From Myxococcales bacterium (GTDB lineage Bacteria; Myxococcota_A; Polyangia; Polyangiales; Ga0077539): 64,000 nt of DNA. Below are positions 54,278 through 62,760 of the stretch, in pieces; position 1 is the first letter of the stretch; each line of letters begins with the position of its first letter. The notes beneath the pieces are model-generated. The model saw only the letters and a program-made list of their open reading frames with translations. It was not told the DNA's origin and did no database searches. The stretch lies in contig JAEUKH010000034.1 of assembly GCA_016792845.1 (NCBI GenBank), positions 1 to 64,000 of the forward strand, written 5' to 3'. The position numbers were made by a program, and so were the translations under genes.

Positions 54278-54946
54278 TCAGCGCCCCGCGACGCTGAGCC
54301 GCACGCGCTCTGCCAGGGTGACCGCGCCGCCCACTTCGAGGTCATGGTAGACGACCTCGCCGAGCGCCAGATCGACCACCGCGAAGCCCGGCGTGTCGTG
54401 CCGATGCAAGGTGCCCGCGTTGATGATCGTGACCCCGTCGAGCACGCGCACCATGCGCTCGTGGGTGTGACCGCAGACCATCACCGTCACCGAGGGGTAC
54501 TCATCGATGAAGCGCGCCCACGCGCGGGTGCTTCGTATCTCGTTGTCGCTGTGATGCGAGAGCACCCGGGTCATGTCGTCGTCGCCCACGGCGTGGCACA
54601 CCAGCATCGCGCCGACGACGGTCTCGACCACCAACGAGCTCGGCAGCATCTCTAAAAAGTATCGACCGCGAGGCATGAGCGCGTCTTGGGGGGTGGCGTG
54701 TCTGACCCGGGTGCCCTCAGGGTCGAGCCACCAACGCTCGTGGTTGCCGCGCACCGCCTCGACCCGGTGCGCAGCCAAGAGGGCCACCGCGCGGTCGGCG
54801 TCGCCCTGACCGTCGACGATGTCGCCCACCGAGAAGATGCGCTCGACCCGCGACGCGCGGAGCCACCCGAGGCTCAGGGCCAGGAGCTTGTCTTCCGCGT
54901 GAATGTCGCCCAGCACCGCGAAGCGACTCAGCAAAACGTCTTGCAC
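54278..54946 (-). CDS. Calcineurin-like metallophosphoesterase
   Basis: Protein of 222 residues from GTG 54946. The complete set of metal-binding motifs is present: GDIH (13-16), GDIVDG, GNHER, CHAVGDD and GHTHER. Compact size fits phosphodiesterases or Ser/Thr phosphatases of the YfcE/PrpA type. Located 53 bases upstream of the SNF2 gene on the same strand, it may be co-transcribed. The substrate is unknown. Confidence 0.87.
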   Translation of the reverse strand: MQDVLLSRFAVLGDIHAEDKLLALSLGWLRASRVERIFSVGDIVDGQGDADRAVALLAAHRVEAVRGNHERWWLDPEGTRVRHATPQDALMPRGRYFLEMLPSSLVVETVVGAMLVCHAVGDDDMTRVLSHHSDNEIRSTRAWARFIDEYPSVTVMVCGHTHERMVRVLDGVTIINAGTLHRHDTPGFAVVDLALGEVVYHDLEVGGAVTLAERVRLSVAGR

Positions 54947-54975
54947 CGCTGTGCCCCCAAGTCTAGGGTTTCGCC

Positions 54976-55188
54976 GTGATCGCGCCGACGTTTCGCTTCG
55001 AAATTGACCACGATGAGGCGTCGGCGATCAGGCACTTCGTCGCCCCGCACCTGACCCTCGAGTACGCGTTGAGAGATGCACTTTCGACCCCGCACTCTGC
55101 CCTCTTCGACGTCGTCGTACAAGACGAGTTCACCCACGATGTGGTGCTGCGCTGGCGGTCGCGTTACCTCGTGTACGACGCGACCTGA
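54976..55188 (+). CDS. Small hypothetical protein
   Basis: A 70-residue frame from GTG 54976, transcribed away from the phosphoesterase (29 bases apart). MIAPTFRFEIDHDEASAIRHF then VAPHLTLEYALRDALSTP has alternating hydrophobic character and acidic patches. Codon use fits the genome. No family recognised. Confidence 0.5.
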   Translation: MIAPTFRFEIDHDEASAIRHFVAPHLTLEYALRDALSTPHSALFDVVVQDEFTHDVVLRWRSRYLVYDAT

Positions 55189-55197
55189 CTGGGCGCG

Positions 55198-55341
55198 GTG
55201 ACGGCGGTCGCCGTCTGGGATGTGGCGCCCGATGCCGAGGCGCTCTTGGAGGCGCGGTGGGCTGCGGGGTGGCGGCCGACGCCCTCGCCGGTGCGCGAGG
55301 GGCCCGCGGTGCTGGGCTACGCGGCGTGTCGGGTGCGGTAA
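55198..55341 (+). CDS. Very small hypothetical protein
   Basis: A 47-codon frame from GTG 55198 to TAA 55341, 9 bases after the previous small gene. The product is VTAVAVWDVAPDAEALLEAR followed by WAAGWRPTP and a short tail. Third positions are nearly all G or C, as expected for a real gene here, and the stop is followed at once by a strong hairpin. Coding status is uncertain. Confidence 0.35.
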   Translation: MTAVAVWDVAPDAEALLEARWAAGWRPTPSPVREGPAVLGYAACRVR

Positions 55342-55346
55342 AAAGA

Positions 55347-55383
55347 AGAACGGCGAGGCAACCTCTCGATTGCTCGCCGTTCT
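55347..55383. terminator. Strong hairpin after the small ORF
   Basis: Perfect 11-bp arms AGAACGGCGAG and CTCGCCGTTCT with a 15-base loop. The plus-strand 5' side is flanked by AAAAAGA, so on the minus strand the stem is followed by a U-rich run (CTTCTTTTTACC) like an intrinsic terminator. On the plus strand it lies 5 bases after the stop of the 47-codon ORF. The orientation signal points to minus-strand transcripts although no minus-strand gene ends here. Confidence 0.6.
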
Positions 55384-55670
55384 AAACGTGCGTCCTGACC
55401 GCGGTGTCGATGGTGGTATTGCCGAACCCCTACGCACCTTGTCAAAGGTGGTGGCCGTACACTCTCGATAAGACTTCCCACTGAAGAGTGTGGGCCTGAA
55501 CACACGAGAGGGGAACGGCCCCGGGGCAAACAAGTCGAGGGATTCGATGAACCTCCTGTCGAACACCGCAGAGGGACGCCGCCCACTCTGCGGCACCCCT
55601 CTCGACTTTGCAAGCCCCTCTCAGCCGCCTTGCCAATGGCCCCGAAGCGCTGCTATGCGCGCGGGCATCT
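55384..55670. other. Leader/intergenic region upstream of ychF
   Basis: No gene seen. Contains CACTCT...AGAGTG and related short inverted repeats (55,459-55,493) and must hold the ychF promoter. No recognisable riboswitch. Confidence 0.35.
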
Positions 55671-56771
55671 ATGGGTCTCAAAGTCGGCATCGTGGGTCTG
55701 CCCAACGTGGGCAAGAGCACCCTCTTCAACGCGGTCTCGACCACTGCCAAGGCAGAGGCGGCCAACTTCCCTTTCTGCACCATCGACCCGAACGTCGGCA
55801 CCGCGCCCGTGTACGACCCTCGCTTCGACGCCCTGGTGAAGCTCTACAAGCCCGCCAAAGAGGTGCGCGCCACCGTCGATTTTGTCGACATCGCGGGGCT
55901 CGTGCGCGGGGCCAGCAAGGGCGAAGGCAAGGGCAACGCCTTCCTCTCGCACATCCGTGAGGTCGACGCCATCGCCCACGTCGTGCGCTGCTTCGACGAC
56001 GACAACGTGCTCCACGTCGACAACAAGGTCGACCCCTTGTCTGACATCGAGACCATCGAGACCGAGCTCATTCTCAAAGACCTCGACGCGGTCAACAAGC
56101 GCCTCGACGCGGCGAAGAAGCGCGCCAAATTCGGCGACGCCAACGACCGCGTCATGGCCGAGGCCCTCGAGGTCGTGGCCGCGGTGCTCGACCGCGGCGA
56201 GATGGCCCACACGGCGAAGCTCAGCGACGACGCGCGGGCCCTCGTGCGAGAGCTGTTTCTGCTCACCGACAAGCCCATGTTCTTCGTCGCCAACGTGGCC
56301 GAGAGAGACATCGGCGCGGCGCCGAACCGTCACCTCGTCGCGGTCACCGAGCTCGCGAAGAAGCGCAACGTCCCCGTGGTGCCCATCTGCGCGGCCATCG
56401 AGGCCGAGATCGCGTCGATGCCGGTCGAAGACCGCCCTGATTTTCTGTCGAGCGTCGGGCTCGCCGAGCCGGGGCTGCACCAGGTGATCCGTACGGGGTT
56501 TTCGATCCTCGATTTGATCACCTTCTTCACCGCGGGCGACCCCGAGGTGCACGCCTGGCCCATCAAGCGCGGCAGCTCAGCCCCCGGGGCCGCAGGCAAG
56601 ATCCACACTGACATCGAGAAGGGCTTCGTCAAAGCCGAGATCATCTTCTGGAAAGACCTCGTCGAGCTCGGCTCCGAGGCCGCCTGTCGGGCCGCCGGCA
56701 AGCTCAACATTGAAGGCAAGGCGTACGTGATGCGCGACGGCGACGTCGCACACTTTCGTCACACCAAGTGA
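55671..56771 (+). CDS. ychF: Obg-like ATPase YchF
   Basis: Protein of 366 residues, the normal length for the family. P-loop GLPNVGKST (residues 8-16), NFPFCTIDPN, DIAGLVRGASKGEGKGNAFL, and NVAE in place of NKxD, which explains ATP rather than GTP preference. A C-terminal TGS domain follows (SILDLITFFTAGDPEVHAWP...KSGS-type end GDVAHF). YchF associates with ribosomes and the oxidative stress response. The gene ends 13 bases inside the convergent neighbour. Confidence 0.96.
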   Translation: MGLKVGIVGLPNVGKSTLFNAVSTTAKAEAANFPFCTIDPNVGTAPVYDPRFDALVKLYKPAKEVRATVDFVDIAGLVRGASKGEGKGNAFLSHIREVDAIAHVVRCFDDDNVLHVDNKVDPLSDIETIETELILKDLDAVNKRLDAAKKRAKFGDANDRVMAEALEVVAAVLDRGEMAHTAKLSDDARALVRELFLLTDKPMFFVANVAERDIGAAPNRHLVAVTELAKKRNVPVVPICAAIEAEIASMPVEDRPDFLSSVGLAEPGLHQVIRTGFSILDLITFFTAGDPEVHAWPIKRGSSAPGAAGKIHTDIEKGFVKAEIIFWKDLVELGSEAACRAAGKLNIEGKAYVMRDGDVAHFRHTK

Positions 56772-57079
56772 TGCGTCAGCACGCGCACCTCGCAGAGCAG
56801 CTCGCCCTCGCAGCGCCCCTCTAGACCGAAGCGCACCTCCCCCGGCACGCCCTCGACCCTGAGGGCCACGTCGACCCGGGTCGCCGCGCGGCCGATCACC
56901 ACGTAGCGCATCCCAGCCTCGCTCGCCTCGAACATCGCGAGCACCGCGTCGCGGCCCTCGAAGCGCGCGCCGTCACCGCGCACAAGCACCACCGCGTCGT
57001 GCAAGACCGCGGTGTCACCCGCGATCAAGCGCTCAAGCAACTTCGATACGATCATCGGGTCTTCAAAGCCTCTCGTCAC
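56759..57079 (-). CDS. NTF2/SnoaL-like small protein
   Basis: Protein of 106 residues (GTG 57079; ATG 57055 is an alternative). MIVSKLLERLIAGDTAVLHDAV then RFEGRDAVLAMFEASEAG... ends in three beta strands, the cone-like NTF2 fold of ketosteroid-isomerase and SnoaL proteins. The usual catalytic acid is not certain. It starts on the GTGA overlap with the lipoprotein gene at 57,076 and its 3' end overlaps ychF. Confidence 0.65.
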   Translation of the reverse strand: MTRGFEDPMIVSKLLERLIAGDTAVLHDAVVLVRGDGARFEGRDAVLAMFEASEAGMRYVVIGRAATRVDVALRVEGVPGEVRFGLEGRCEGELLCEVRVLTHHLV

Positions 57080-57810
57080 CAGGGTGCGGGCTCAAGCTGC
57101 CACGCGCCCACCCCGGAAGACTCTTCGTTCATGCCATACTCGCCCCGGAGGCCGAGGTCACTCGCGATCAAGAGCCCGTGGCCGCGGCTCACGCTGTCGC
57201 GGGTGCTGAGCTCTTGCCACACGATGGGCAGACGCCCGCGGGCGTCGAGGGTGCCTTCGAATTGCCCCGCGCGGCCCTGGTATTGGTACACCGCGAGCCA
57301 GCGCGCGGCGCCGTCGGGGTCTCTGCGCCGGGTGAGCTGCGTCTCGACCACCATGCCGGGCGGGAGCCCCGTCCACCGGGCGAGCCAGAGGCCGGGCCTG
57401 AGGGCGGGGTCGAGGGCCCGGGCGCGGCGCAAGATCACCCCCTCGGCGCGGTACGCCCCGAGGGCGCCGTCCCATCGGAGGTCGAGCCGTCGAGAGCGAG
57501 CCTGGCGCACCGCCACGAGGCCCTCTTCGTGCCACACCGTGTGCAACGTGTCGGCCTCTCGACGCACCCCGATCAGCTCACCGTGCCACGGCGGGAGCTC
57601 ATAGCTCCCACGCAATCGCCCGCGGTCTTCGCTCAGCCAGAGGCTCACCCAGCCGCCTTCGGGCACCTCCTCCCACCGGGCCCAATACATGCCCGAGCCC
57701 GGCGCCTCGGCCGCCGTTTGCCCCGCATCGCGCCGCACAGGGGCCGCGTTCGAGCATCCGAGCCCAACACCCAAACCCAGGAGCCAAGACCGCGCGCGTC
57801 GCCTCACCAC
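57076..57810 (-). CDS. Lipoprotein of unknown function
   Basis: Lipoprotein of 244 residues with signal MVRRRARSWLLGLGVGLGC (Cys 19). The mature protein is a string of paired beta strands with a repeated pattern (MYWARWEEVPEGGWVSLWLSEDR, then LRPGLWLARWTGLPPGMVVETQL), suggesting two similar beta-barrel or sandwich domains. Divergently transcribed from the presenilin-like gene 50 bases away. No family recognised. Confidence 0.68.
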   Translation of the reverse strand: MVRRRARSWLLGLGVGLGCSNAAPVRRDAGQTAAEAPGSGMYWARWEEVPEGGWVSLWLSEDRGRLRGSYELPPWHGELIGVRREADTLHTVWHEEGLVAVRQARSRRLDLRWDGALGAYRAEGVILRRARALDPALRPGLWLARWTGLPPGMVVETQLTRRRDPDGAARWLAVYQYQGRAGQFEGTLDARGRLPIVWQELSTRDSVSRGHGLLIASDLGLRGEYGMNEESSGVGAWQLEPAPW

Positions 57811-57860
57811 GCGCTTGTACCGAAATGCGCGCGAGGGTGGCAGTATCTCTCGCCCCCCGA

Positions 57861-58634
57861 ATGCTGCGTCAGACCCTTGAGAGCTTGGGCTTTGTGACCG
57901 CGACGCTGTGCCTTTGGGCCGCGCTGGCGCCGCGACTGTCGCCCTCGCTCGGCACCGCCATGGCGGCCTTCTCGGTGGCCACCGCGGCCATCCTCGGGGG
58001 GGTCACCCTGGCGCCCTTCCGCAGCGCGCCCCCGCGCGCCCGTGACACGCTGGCAAACCTGGCCCTCGGGCTCGTCGCCGTGGCGGGCTCGTTCGTCTCG
58101 GGTTCGCTCGTGCCGAGCGTCGCGGGCTCGCTCGGCGTGATCTTCATCGGCGTCGCCGTCGGGCACGCCGTCGGCGCCCGCATGCAGCACGCCGCCCACC
58201 TCACCCCGGTGGCCCTCGTCTCGGCCGCGGTCGACCTCTGGAGCGTCACCTCGCCCCACGGCCCCACCCACACCATCGTACGAAATCCTGCGCTTTTACG
58301 ATTACTTACGGTGAGCGTTGCGCCCCCCGGGGGCGGCGACCCGCTGCCCGCCATCGGCTTCGGCGACGCGGCCTTTGTCGCGCTCTACCTCAGCGCGGCG
58401 TCGCGCTTCAGGGTGTCAAAGCCGAAGATGTTGGCCTGCCTCGGGGCGGGCCTGGTGGGCTCCTGCGCGGTGGCCATCGGCCTCGGGCGCCCGGTGCCCG
58501 CGCTGCCGTTGATGGGCGCCGCGGTGGTGCTGCTGACCCCCGAGGCCCGGGCGATCCGGGCTGAAGACCGCGCGGCCACGGGCTTCGCGGCGCTGCTCCT
58601 GGCGGCTTCGGTGGCGCGCGCCCTGACGCGATGA
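57861..58634 (+). CDS. Presenilin/signal-peptide-peptidase-like GxGD intramembrane protease
   Basis: Integral membrane protein of 257 residues with about nine hydrophobic segments. Catalytic landmarks are in the order seen in presenilins: Asp 125 in VALVSAAVDLWSVTSPHGPTH (presenilin has YDLVAVLCPKGPLR), GFGD at 166-169 (the GxGD motif with the second Asp), and PALP at 213-216. Presenilins and SPPs are intramembrane aspartyl proteases that cleave helices of membrane proteins. Homologues are known in archaea and are uncommon in bacteria. The codons just after the first Asp segment are unusually AT-rich (58,268-58,312). ATG 57825 is an alternative start. Confidence 0.75.
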   Translation: MLRQTLESLGFVTATLCLWAALAPRLSPSLGTAMAAFSVATAAILGGVTLAPFRSAPPRARDTLANLALGLVAVAGSFVSGSLVPSVAGSLGVIFIGVAVGHAVGARMQHAAHLTPVALVSAAVDLWSVTSPHGPTHTIVRNPALLRLLTVSVAPPGGGDPLPAIGFGDAAFVALYLSAASRFRVSKPKMLACLGAGLVGSCAVAIGLGRPVPALPLMGAAVVLLTPEARAIRAEDRAATGFAALLLAASVARALTR

Positions 58635-58683
58635 ACCGTCTGCGTTGACGATGGGCCGTCGACGACGCTACCTCTCTCGCGCC

Positions 58684-59520
58684 ATGGCCCTCGATCTCTC
58701 CAAGGTAGGTCACACCACCGCGCCGGTTCGCTTCGACTACGACCACGCCGCGACGATTCTCTACGGTCTCGGCATCGGCGCCCGCGCGCCCGAGCTCGAC
58801 TTCTTGTACGAGGGTCGCGGCCCGAAGGTGTACCCGACGTTTTCGGTCATCCCCGCGTACCGCGGCCTCGAATCGAGCATGGCCGACGCGGGCATCTCGT
58901 TCGACAACGTGGTGCACGGCCACCAGAAGATCAAGCTGCACCGCGCCCTGCCGCCCCGGGCGACGCTGCTCACCACGGCGACCCTCGCGGGCATCTACGA
59001 CCTCAAGAAGATGGCCCAGGTGGTGGTGACCACGCACACCACCGACGCGGCGGGCACCGCCCTCTTCGACACCGAGTGGGGCATCATCGTCTTCGGCGAA
59101 GGCGGCTTCGGCGGCGAGGCCGCGCCCTCGCGGCTCAGCTCGCCCCCCGACCGCGCGCCCGATTTTCGCGTCGAACAGAGCACCAGCCCCGAGCAGGCGC
59201 TCTTGTATCGCTTGAACGGCGACCACAACCCGCTCCACGCCGACCCTGAGTTTCACCTGGTCAAAGAGCGCTTCGGTCGCCCCATCTTGCACGGACTTTG
59301 TAGCTACGGCTTCGTGGCCCGGGCCCTGGCCGAGGCCCTCGCCGGCGGCGACGCGACGCGCATCACCGAGTTCTCAGCCCGCTTCTCGAAGCCTGTCTGG
59401 CCGGGCGACACCCTCATCACCGAGGGCTGGGTCGACGGCGCCCGGGTCTGGTCGCGCACCTCGACGCGAGAGCGCGGCGAGGTCGTGCTCTCGCATTGCA
59501 CCGCAACGCTCGCTGGTTGA
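58684..59520 (+). CDS. MaoC-type hydratase (2-enoyl-CoA hydratase 2 family)
   Basis: Double hot-dog protein of 278 residues. Signature YRLNGDHNPLHADPEF carries the Asp-His catalytic pair of (R)-specific enoyl-CoA hydratases, followed by RPILHGLCSYGFVARAL. The N-terminal hot-dog domain (VRFDYDHAATILYGLGIGA) matches MFE-2/peroxisomal hydratase 2. It probably hydrates 2-enoyl-CoA in beta-oxidation or a related pathway. It precedes a thiolase gene by 42 bases, so the two likely act together. Confidence 0.88.
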   Translation: MALDLSKVGHTTAPVRFDYDHAATILYGLGIGARAPELDFLYEGRGPKVYPTFSVIPAYRGLESSMADAGISFDNVVHGHQKIKLHRALPPRATLLTTATLAGIYDLKKMAQVVVTTHTTDAAGTALFDTEWGIIVFGEGGFGGEAAPSRLSSPPDRAPDFRVEQSTSPEQALLYRLNGDHNPLHADPEFHLVKERFGRPILHGLCSYGFVARALAEALAGGDATRITEFSARFSKPVWPGDTLITEGWVDGARVWSRTSTRERGEVVLSHCTATLAG

Positions 59521-59562
59521 TCTCGTCTCTGGCCTCTCACTGAACATCACTCAAGGTACACC

Positions 59563-60756
59563 ATGGCAAAGCTCTCGCGCGAAATCGTCGTCCTCTCAGC
59601 CCGCCGCACAGCGTTTGGTACGCTCTCGGGTACGCTCAAGGGCATCTCGGCCACCGACCTCGCGGTGCACGCCTCGAAGGCCGCCCTCGCCGACGCGGGC
59701 GTCGCCGCCGCAGACATCGGCCACGTCATCTTCGGCAACGTGCAGCAGACCAGCGCCGACGCGATCTACCTCGCGCGGCACGTGGGGCTGAAGGCCGGGC
59801 TCCCCATCACCACCCCCGCGCTCACCGTCAATCGCCTCTGCGGGTCGGGCTTTCAAGCGATCATCAACGGCGCCGAGCAGCTCCTCCTCGGTGAAGCCGA
59901 GGCTGTTCTGGTGGGCGGCACCGAGAACATGACCCAGGCCCCGCACATCATCCGCGGCGCCCGCGACGGCTTCGCCTTCGGTCGCGCCCCGGCCCTCGAA
60001 GACTCGCTCGCGGCCTCGCTCACCGACAGCTTCTGCAACACCCCGATGGCCATCACGGCCGAGAACCTCGCGCAGAAGTACGGCATCAGCCGCGCCGACT
60101 GCGACGCCTTCGCGCTCGAGTCGCAGCGCCGTTGGGCCGCCGCCAACGAGGCCGGGCGCTACAAAGACGAAATCGTGCCCGTCGAGATCGCGAGCAAGAA
60201 GGGCACCGTGAGCTTCGCCGTCGACGAGCACGCGCGGCCGCAGACGACCCTCGAAGCCCTCGCGAAGCTCAACCCGGTCTTCAAAAAAGACGGCGTGGTC
60301 ACCGCGGGCAACGCCTCGGGGATCAACGACGGCGCCGCGGCGCTGGTGTTGGCCACCGGTGAGTTCGCGCGGGCCCGCGGGCTCAAGCCCCTCGCGCGCA
60401 TCGTGCAGTGGGGCGTGGCCGCGGTGGAGCCCACCATCATGGGCATCGGCCCCGTGCCCGCGATGCTCGCGGCCGCGCGCCGGGCCGAGATGAACCTCAG
60501 CGATTTCGACCTCTTCGAGGTCAACGAGGCCTTCGCCGCGCAGTACCTCGCGGTCGAAAAAGAGCTCAACCTCGACCGCGACAAGACCAACGTCGACGGC
60601 GGCGCCATCGCCCTCGGGCACCCCCTCGGCGCCTCGGGCGCCCGCATCACGGCGCACCTCGTGTACGCCCTCAAGCAGCGCGACAAGCAGTTCGCCCTCG
60701 GCTCAGCCTGCATCGGCGGCGGCCAGGGTCTCGCCATCGCCCTCGAGCGCCTCTGA
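59563..60756 (+). CDS. Acetyl-CoA C-acetyltransferase (thiolase)
   Basis: Protein of 397 residues, normal thiolase length. Acyl-accepting C93 in NRLCGSGFQA, EVNEAFAAQY, catalytic His in GGAIALGHPLGASG and the second Cys in SACIGGGQG. It condenses or cleaves acyl-CoA by the degradative/biosynthetic thiolase mechanism. Context with MaoC favours fatty-acid or acyl-CoA metabolism. Confidence 0.95.
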   Translation: MAKLSREIVVLSARRTAFGTLSGTLKGISATDLAVHASKAALADAGVAAADIGHVIFGNVQQTSADAIYLARHVGLKAGLPITTPALTVNRLCGSGFQAIINGAEQLLLGEAEAVLVGGTENMTQAPHIIRGARDGFAFGRAPALEDSLAASLTDSFCNTPMAITAENLAQKYGISRADCDAFALESQRRWAAANEAGRYKDEIVPVEIASKKGTVSFAVDEHARPQTTLEALAKLNPVFKKDGVVTAGNASGINDGAAALVLATGEFARARGLKPLARIVQWGVAAVEPTIMGIGPVPAMLAAARRAEMNLSDFDLFEVNEAFAAQYLAVEKELNLDRDKTNVDGGAIALGHPLGASGARITAHLVYALKQRDKQFALGSACIGGGQGLAIALERL

Positions 60757-60785
60757 GCGCCCCGGGCGCGTCTTGCGCCGACGCC

Positions 60786-61415
60786 TCACCGCGGCTCCCA
60801 TTCGAGGGAGACCTCTTGAAAGCCCAATGAACCAAGCAACGCCTGGAGGGTTCGGGCCGCGCTCTGTTCGGCCCGGGGCAAGATGCCTTGGGCCAAGGCG
60901 CTGCGGCGCATCGCGCGCTCGGCCTCGGCCCGCGCCTCGCTCTCAAGGGCCTCGTGGCGCCGCGCCGTAAGGTCGGTGTGGCGTTGATAGACGTAGGTCT
61001 GTTCGCTGTTGAGCGACGCTGAAAAGACCGTGGCCCGCGGGAGCCGCAGGCGCACCCGGCGGCGCACGGGGTCGACCTCGACGGCGCCCGGGCTCAGGGC
61101 CCCGAGCTCGACCCCCGCCACCACGTCGCCTGAGGCCACCAGCAAGATCGTGTCATCACCTTCGATGAGCCCGAACAGCCTCGATTCGTGGTTTCTGAGA
61201 TCGATCACGCGCTCAATGTGAAACGAGGCCCCTTCGAGGCGTGACAGATCGCGCACCGCCCTCAACACGTTGGGGGTCGGCCGGAGGGTCTGCGTCACCA
61301 CCGTGGGGGGCACCAGCGCGGGCGCCTCGACCCGCAGCGCGGCGGTGACGCCGGCCCCCAACATCGCAGCCAGAAGGCATAAAAAGAACATCGCCGCGCG
61401 CGAAGTCGAAGCCAT
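60786..61415 (-). CDS. DUF4230-type membrane-anchored protein
   Basis: Protein of 209 residues. A single N-terminal helix (AAMFFLCLLAAMLGAGVTAAL) anchors an extracytoplasmic domain with the DUF4230 pattern: LSRLEGASFHIERVIDLRN, LVASGDVVAGVELGAL, VRLRLPRATVFSASLNSEQTY and a C-terminal amphipathic helix. Function of the family is unknown. Convergent with the thiolase gene, 29 bases apart. Confidence 0.75.
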   Translation of the reverse strand: MASTSRAAMFFLCLLAAMLGAGVTAALRVEAPALVPPTVVTQTLRPTPNVLRAVRDLSRLEGASFHIERVIDLRNHESRLFGLIEGDDTILLVASGDVVAGVELGALSPGAVEVDPVRRRVRLRLPRATVFSASLNSEQTYVYQRHTDLTARRHEALESEARAEAERAMRRSALAQGILPRAEQSAARTLQALLGSLGFQEVSLEWEPR

Positions 61416-61509
61416 CTCGGCAGCGTAGCCCCGCGGAGGGTACGACGCACGTCAGGGGCGGCGCTGAGGCGTCGCGAGGCGGGGCAAAAGGGGGTATGCT
61501 CGAAGGGCT

Positions 61510-62760
61510 ATGTCTACTCTGCCCGCCACGCCTCAAGACGACCTCATTTATGATTGGAATGAGGTGGGCCGCCGTCACCCGCCCTTCGGGCGCGTCGAGT
61601 TCTTTGATGAGACGCTGCGCGACGGGCTGCAAAACCCCTCGGTGAAAGACCCGAGCATCGAAGAGAAGCTCCAGCTCATCCACCTGATGGAGAAGCTGGG
61701 CATCGACGCCGCTGACATCGGGCTCCCGGGCTCGACGCGGCGCGCCTTTGATGACGTCTTGAGGATGTGCCAGGAGATCGTGTCTTCAAAGTTGAAGATC
61801 CGCCCGGCGGCCGCGGGGCGCACCGTGGTGGGCGACATCGTGCCCATGGTCGAGGTCTCGCAGAAGGCGGGTATCGCCCTTGAGGTGTACACGTTCATCG
61901 GCAGCTCGCCGATTCGGCTCTTCGCCGAAGGGTGGGACGTCGAGCGGCTCTTGAAGCAATCGGCCGAGGCCATCGACGTAGCGGTCAAGAACGGGCTGCC
62001 TGTGGCCTATGTGACCGAAGACACCGTGCGGTCGCGGCCCGAAGTGTTGGCGGCGCTCTTCAAGAACGCCATCGACCACGGGGCCGAGCGGCTCGTGCTC
62101 TGTGACACGGTGGGGCACGCCACCCCCGACGGCACCCGCAACCTCATTCGTTGGACGAAGAACCTCCTCTCGGCCTACGGCGCCCACCACATCAAGCTCG
62201 ACTATCACAACCACAATGACCGCGGCCTCGGCCTCGTCAACGCCCTCACCGCGGTCGAAGAGGGCATCGACCGCATTCACGGCACGGCCCTCGGCATCGG
62301 CGAGCGCGTAGGCAACACCGCCATCGAGCTCATTCTGTTGAACCTCAAGCTCGCCGGCGCGCTCGAACACCAAGACCTCAGCGACCTCATCGCCTACTGC
62401 GAGCTCGCCGGGCGCGCCGTCGCCATGCCCGTGCCCGTGAACTACCCCTTGGTGGGCGCCGACGCCTTTCGCACCTCCACCGGCGTGCACGCGGCGGCCA
62501 TCATCAAGGCGCAGGCCAAGGGCGACACCTGGCTCGCAGACCGCATCTATTCGGGCGTCCCGGCGGCGATGTTCGGCCGCGGGCAGGCCATCGAGATCGG
62601 GCCGATGTCAGGCGCCAGCAACGTTCAACACTGGCTCCGGAGCCACAAGATCGAGCCCGAGCCCGCCTTGGTGCAGAGCATCCTTCAGGCCGCCAAGACC
62701 CACGCCCGGGTGCTCCAGCACGACGAGCTCTTGAGCCTGGTGGCCTCTTCGCGGCCCTAG
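61510..62760 (+). CDS. 2-isopropylmalate-synthase-like DRE-TIM enzyme without regulatory domain
   Basis: Protein of 416 residues. DRE-TIM metallolyase motifs: FFDETLRDGLQNPS (R37 D38) and YHNHNDRGLG for metal ligands, with ERVGNTAIELILLNLKL in between. The family includes IPMS, homocitrate, citramalate and re-citrate synthases. The C-terminal allosteric LeuA dimer domain of about 120 residues is missing, so it is either a citramalate/homocitrate-type enzyme or an unregulated IPMS. No other leucine genes adjoin. Its stop codon TAG is the first CTAG of the inverted-repeat element downstream. Confidence 0.82.
   Translation: MSTLPATPQDDLIYDWNEVGRRHPPFGRVEFFDETLRDGLQNPSVKDPSIEEKLQLIHLMEKLGIDAADIGLPGSTRRAFDDVLRMCQEIVSSKLKIRPAAAGRTVVGDIVPMVEVSQKAGIALEVYTFIGSSPIRLFAEGWDVERLLKQSAEAIDVAVKNGLPVAYVTEDTVRSRPEVLAALFKNAIDHGAERLVLCDTVGHATPDGTRNLIRWTKNLLSAYGAHHIKLDYHNHNDRGLGLVNALTAVEEGIDRIHGTALGIGERVGNTAIELILLNLKLAGALEHQDLSDLIAYCELAGRAVAMPVPVNYPLVGADAFRTSTGVHAAAIIKAQAKGDTWLADRIYSGVPAAMFGRGQAIEIGPMSGASNVQHWLRSHKIEPEPALVQSILQAAKTHARVLQHDELLSLVASSRP

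Noticed and set aside
54928..55596. 222-codon minus-strand frame over the small ORFs and the ychF leader
   Set aside because: No domain, and it runs through the strong hairpin; codon pattern is poor.
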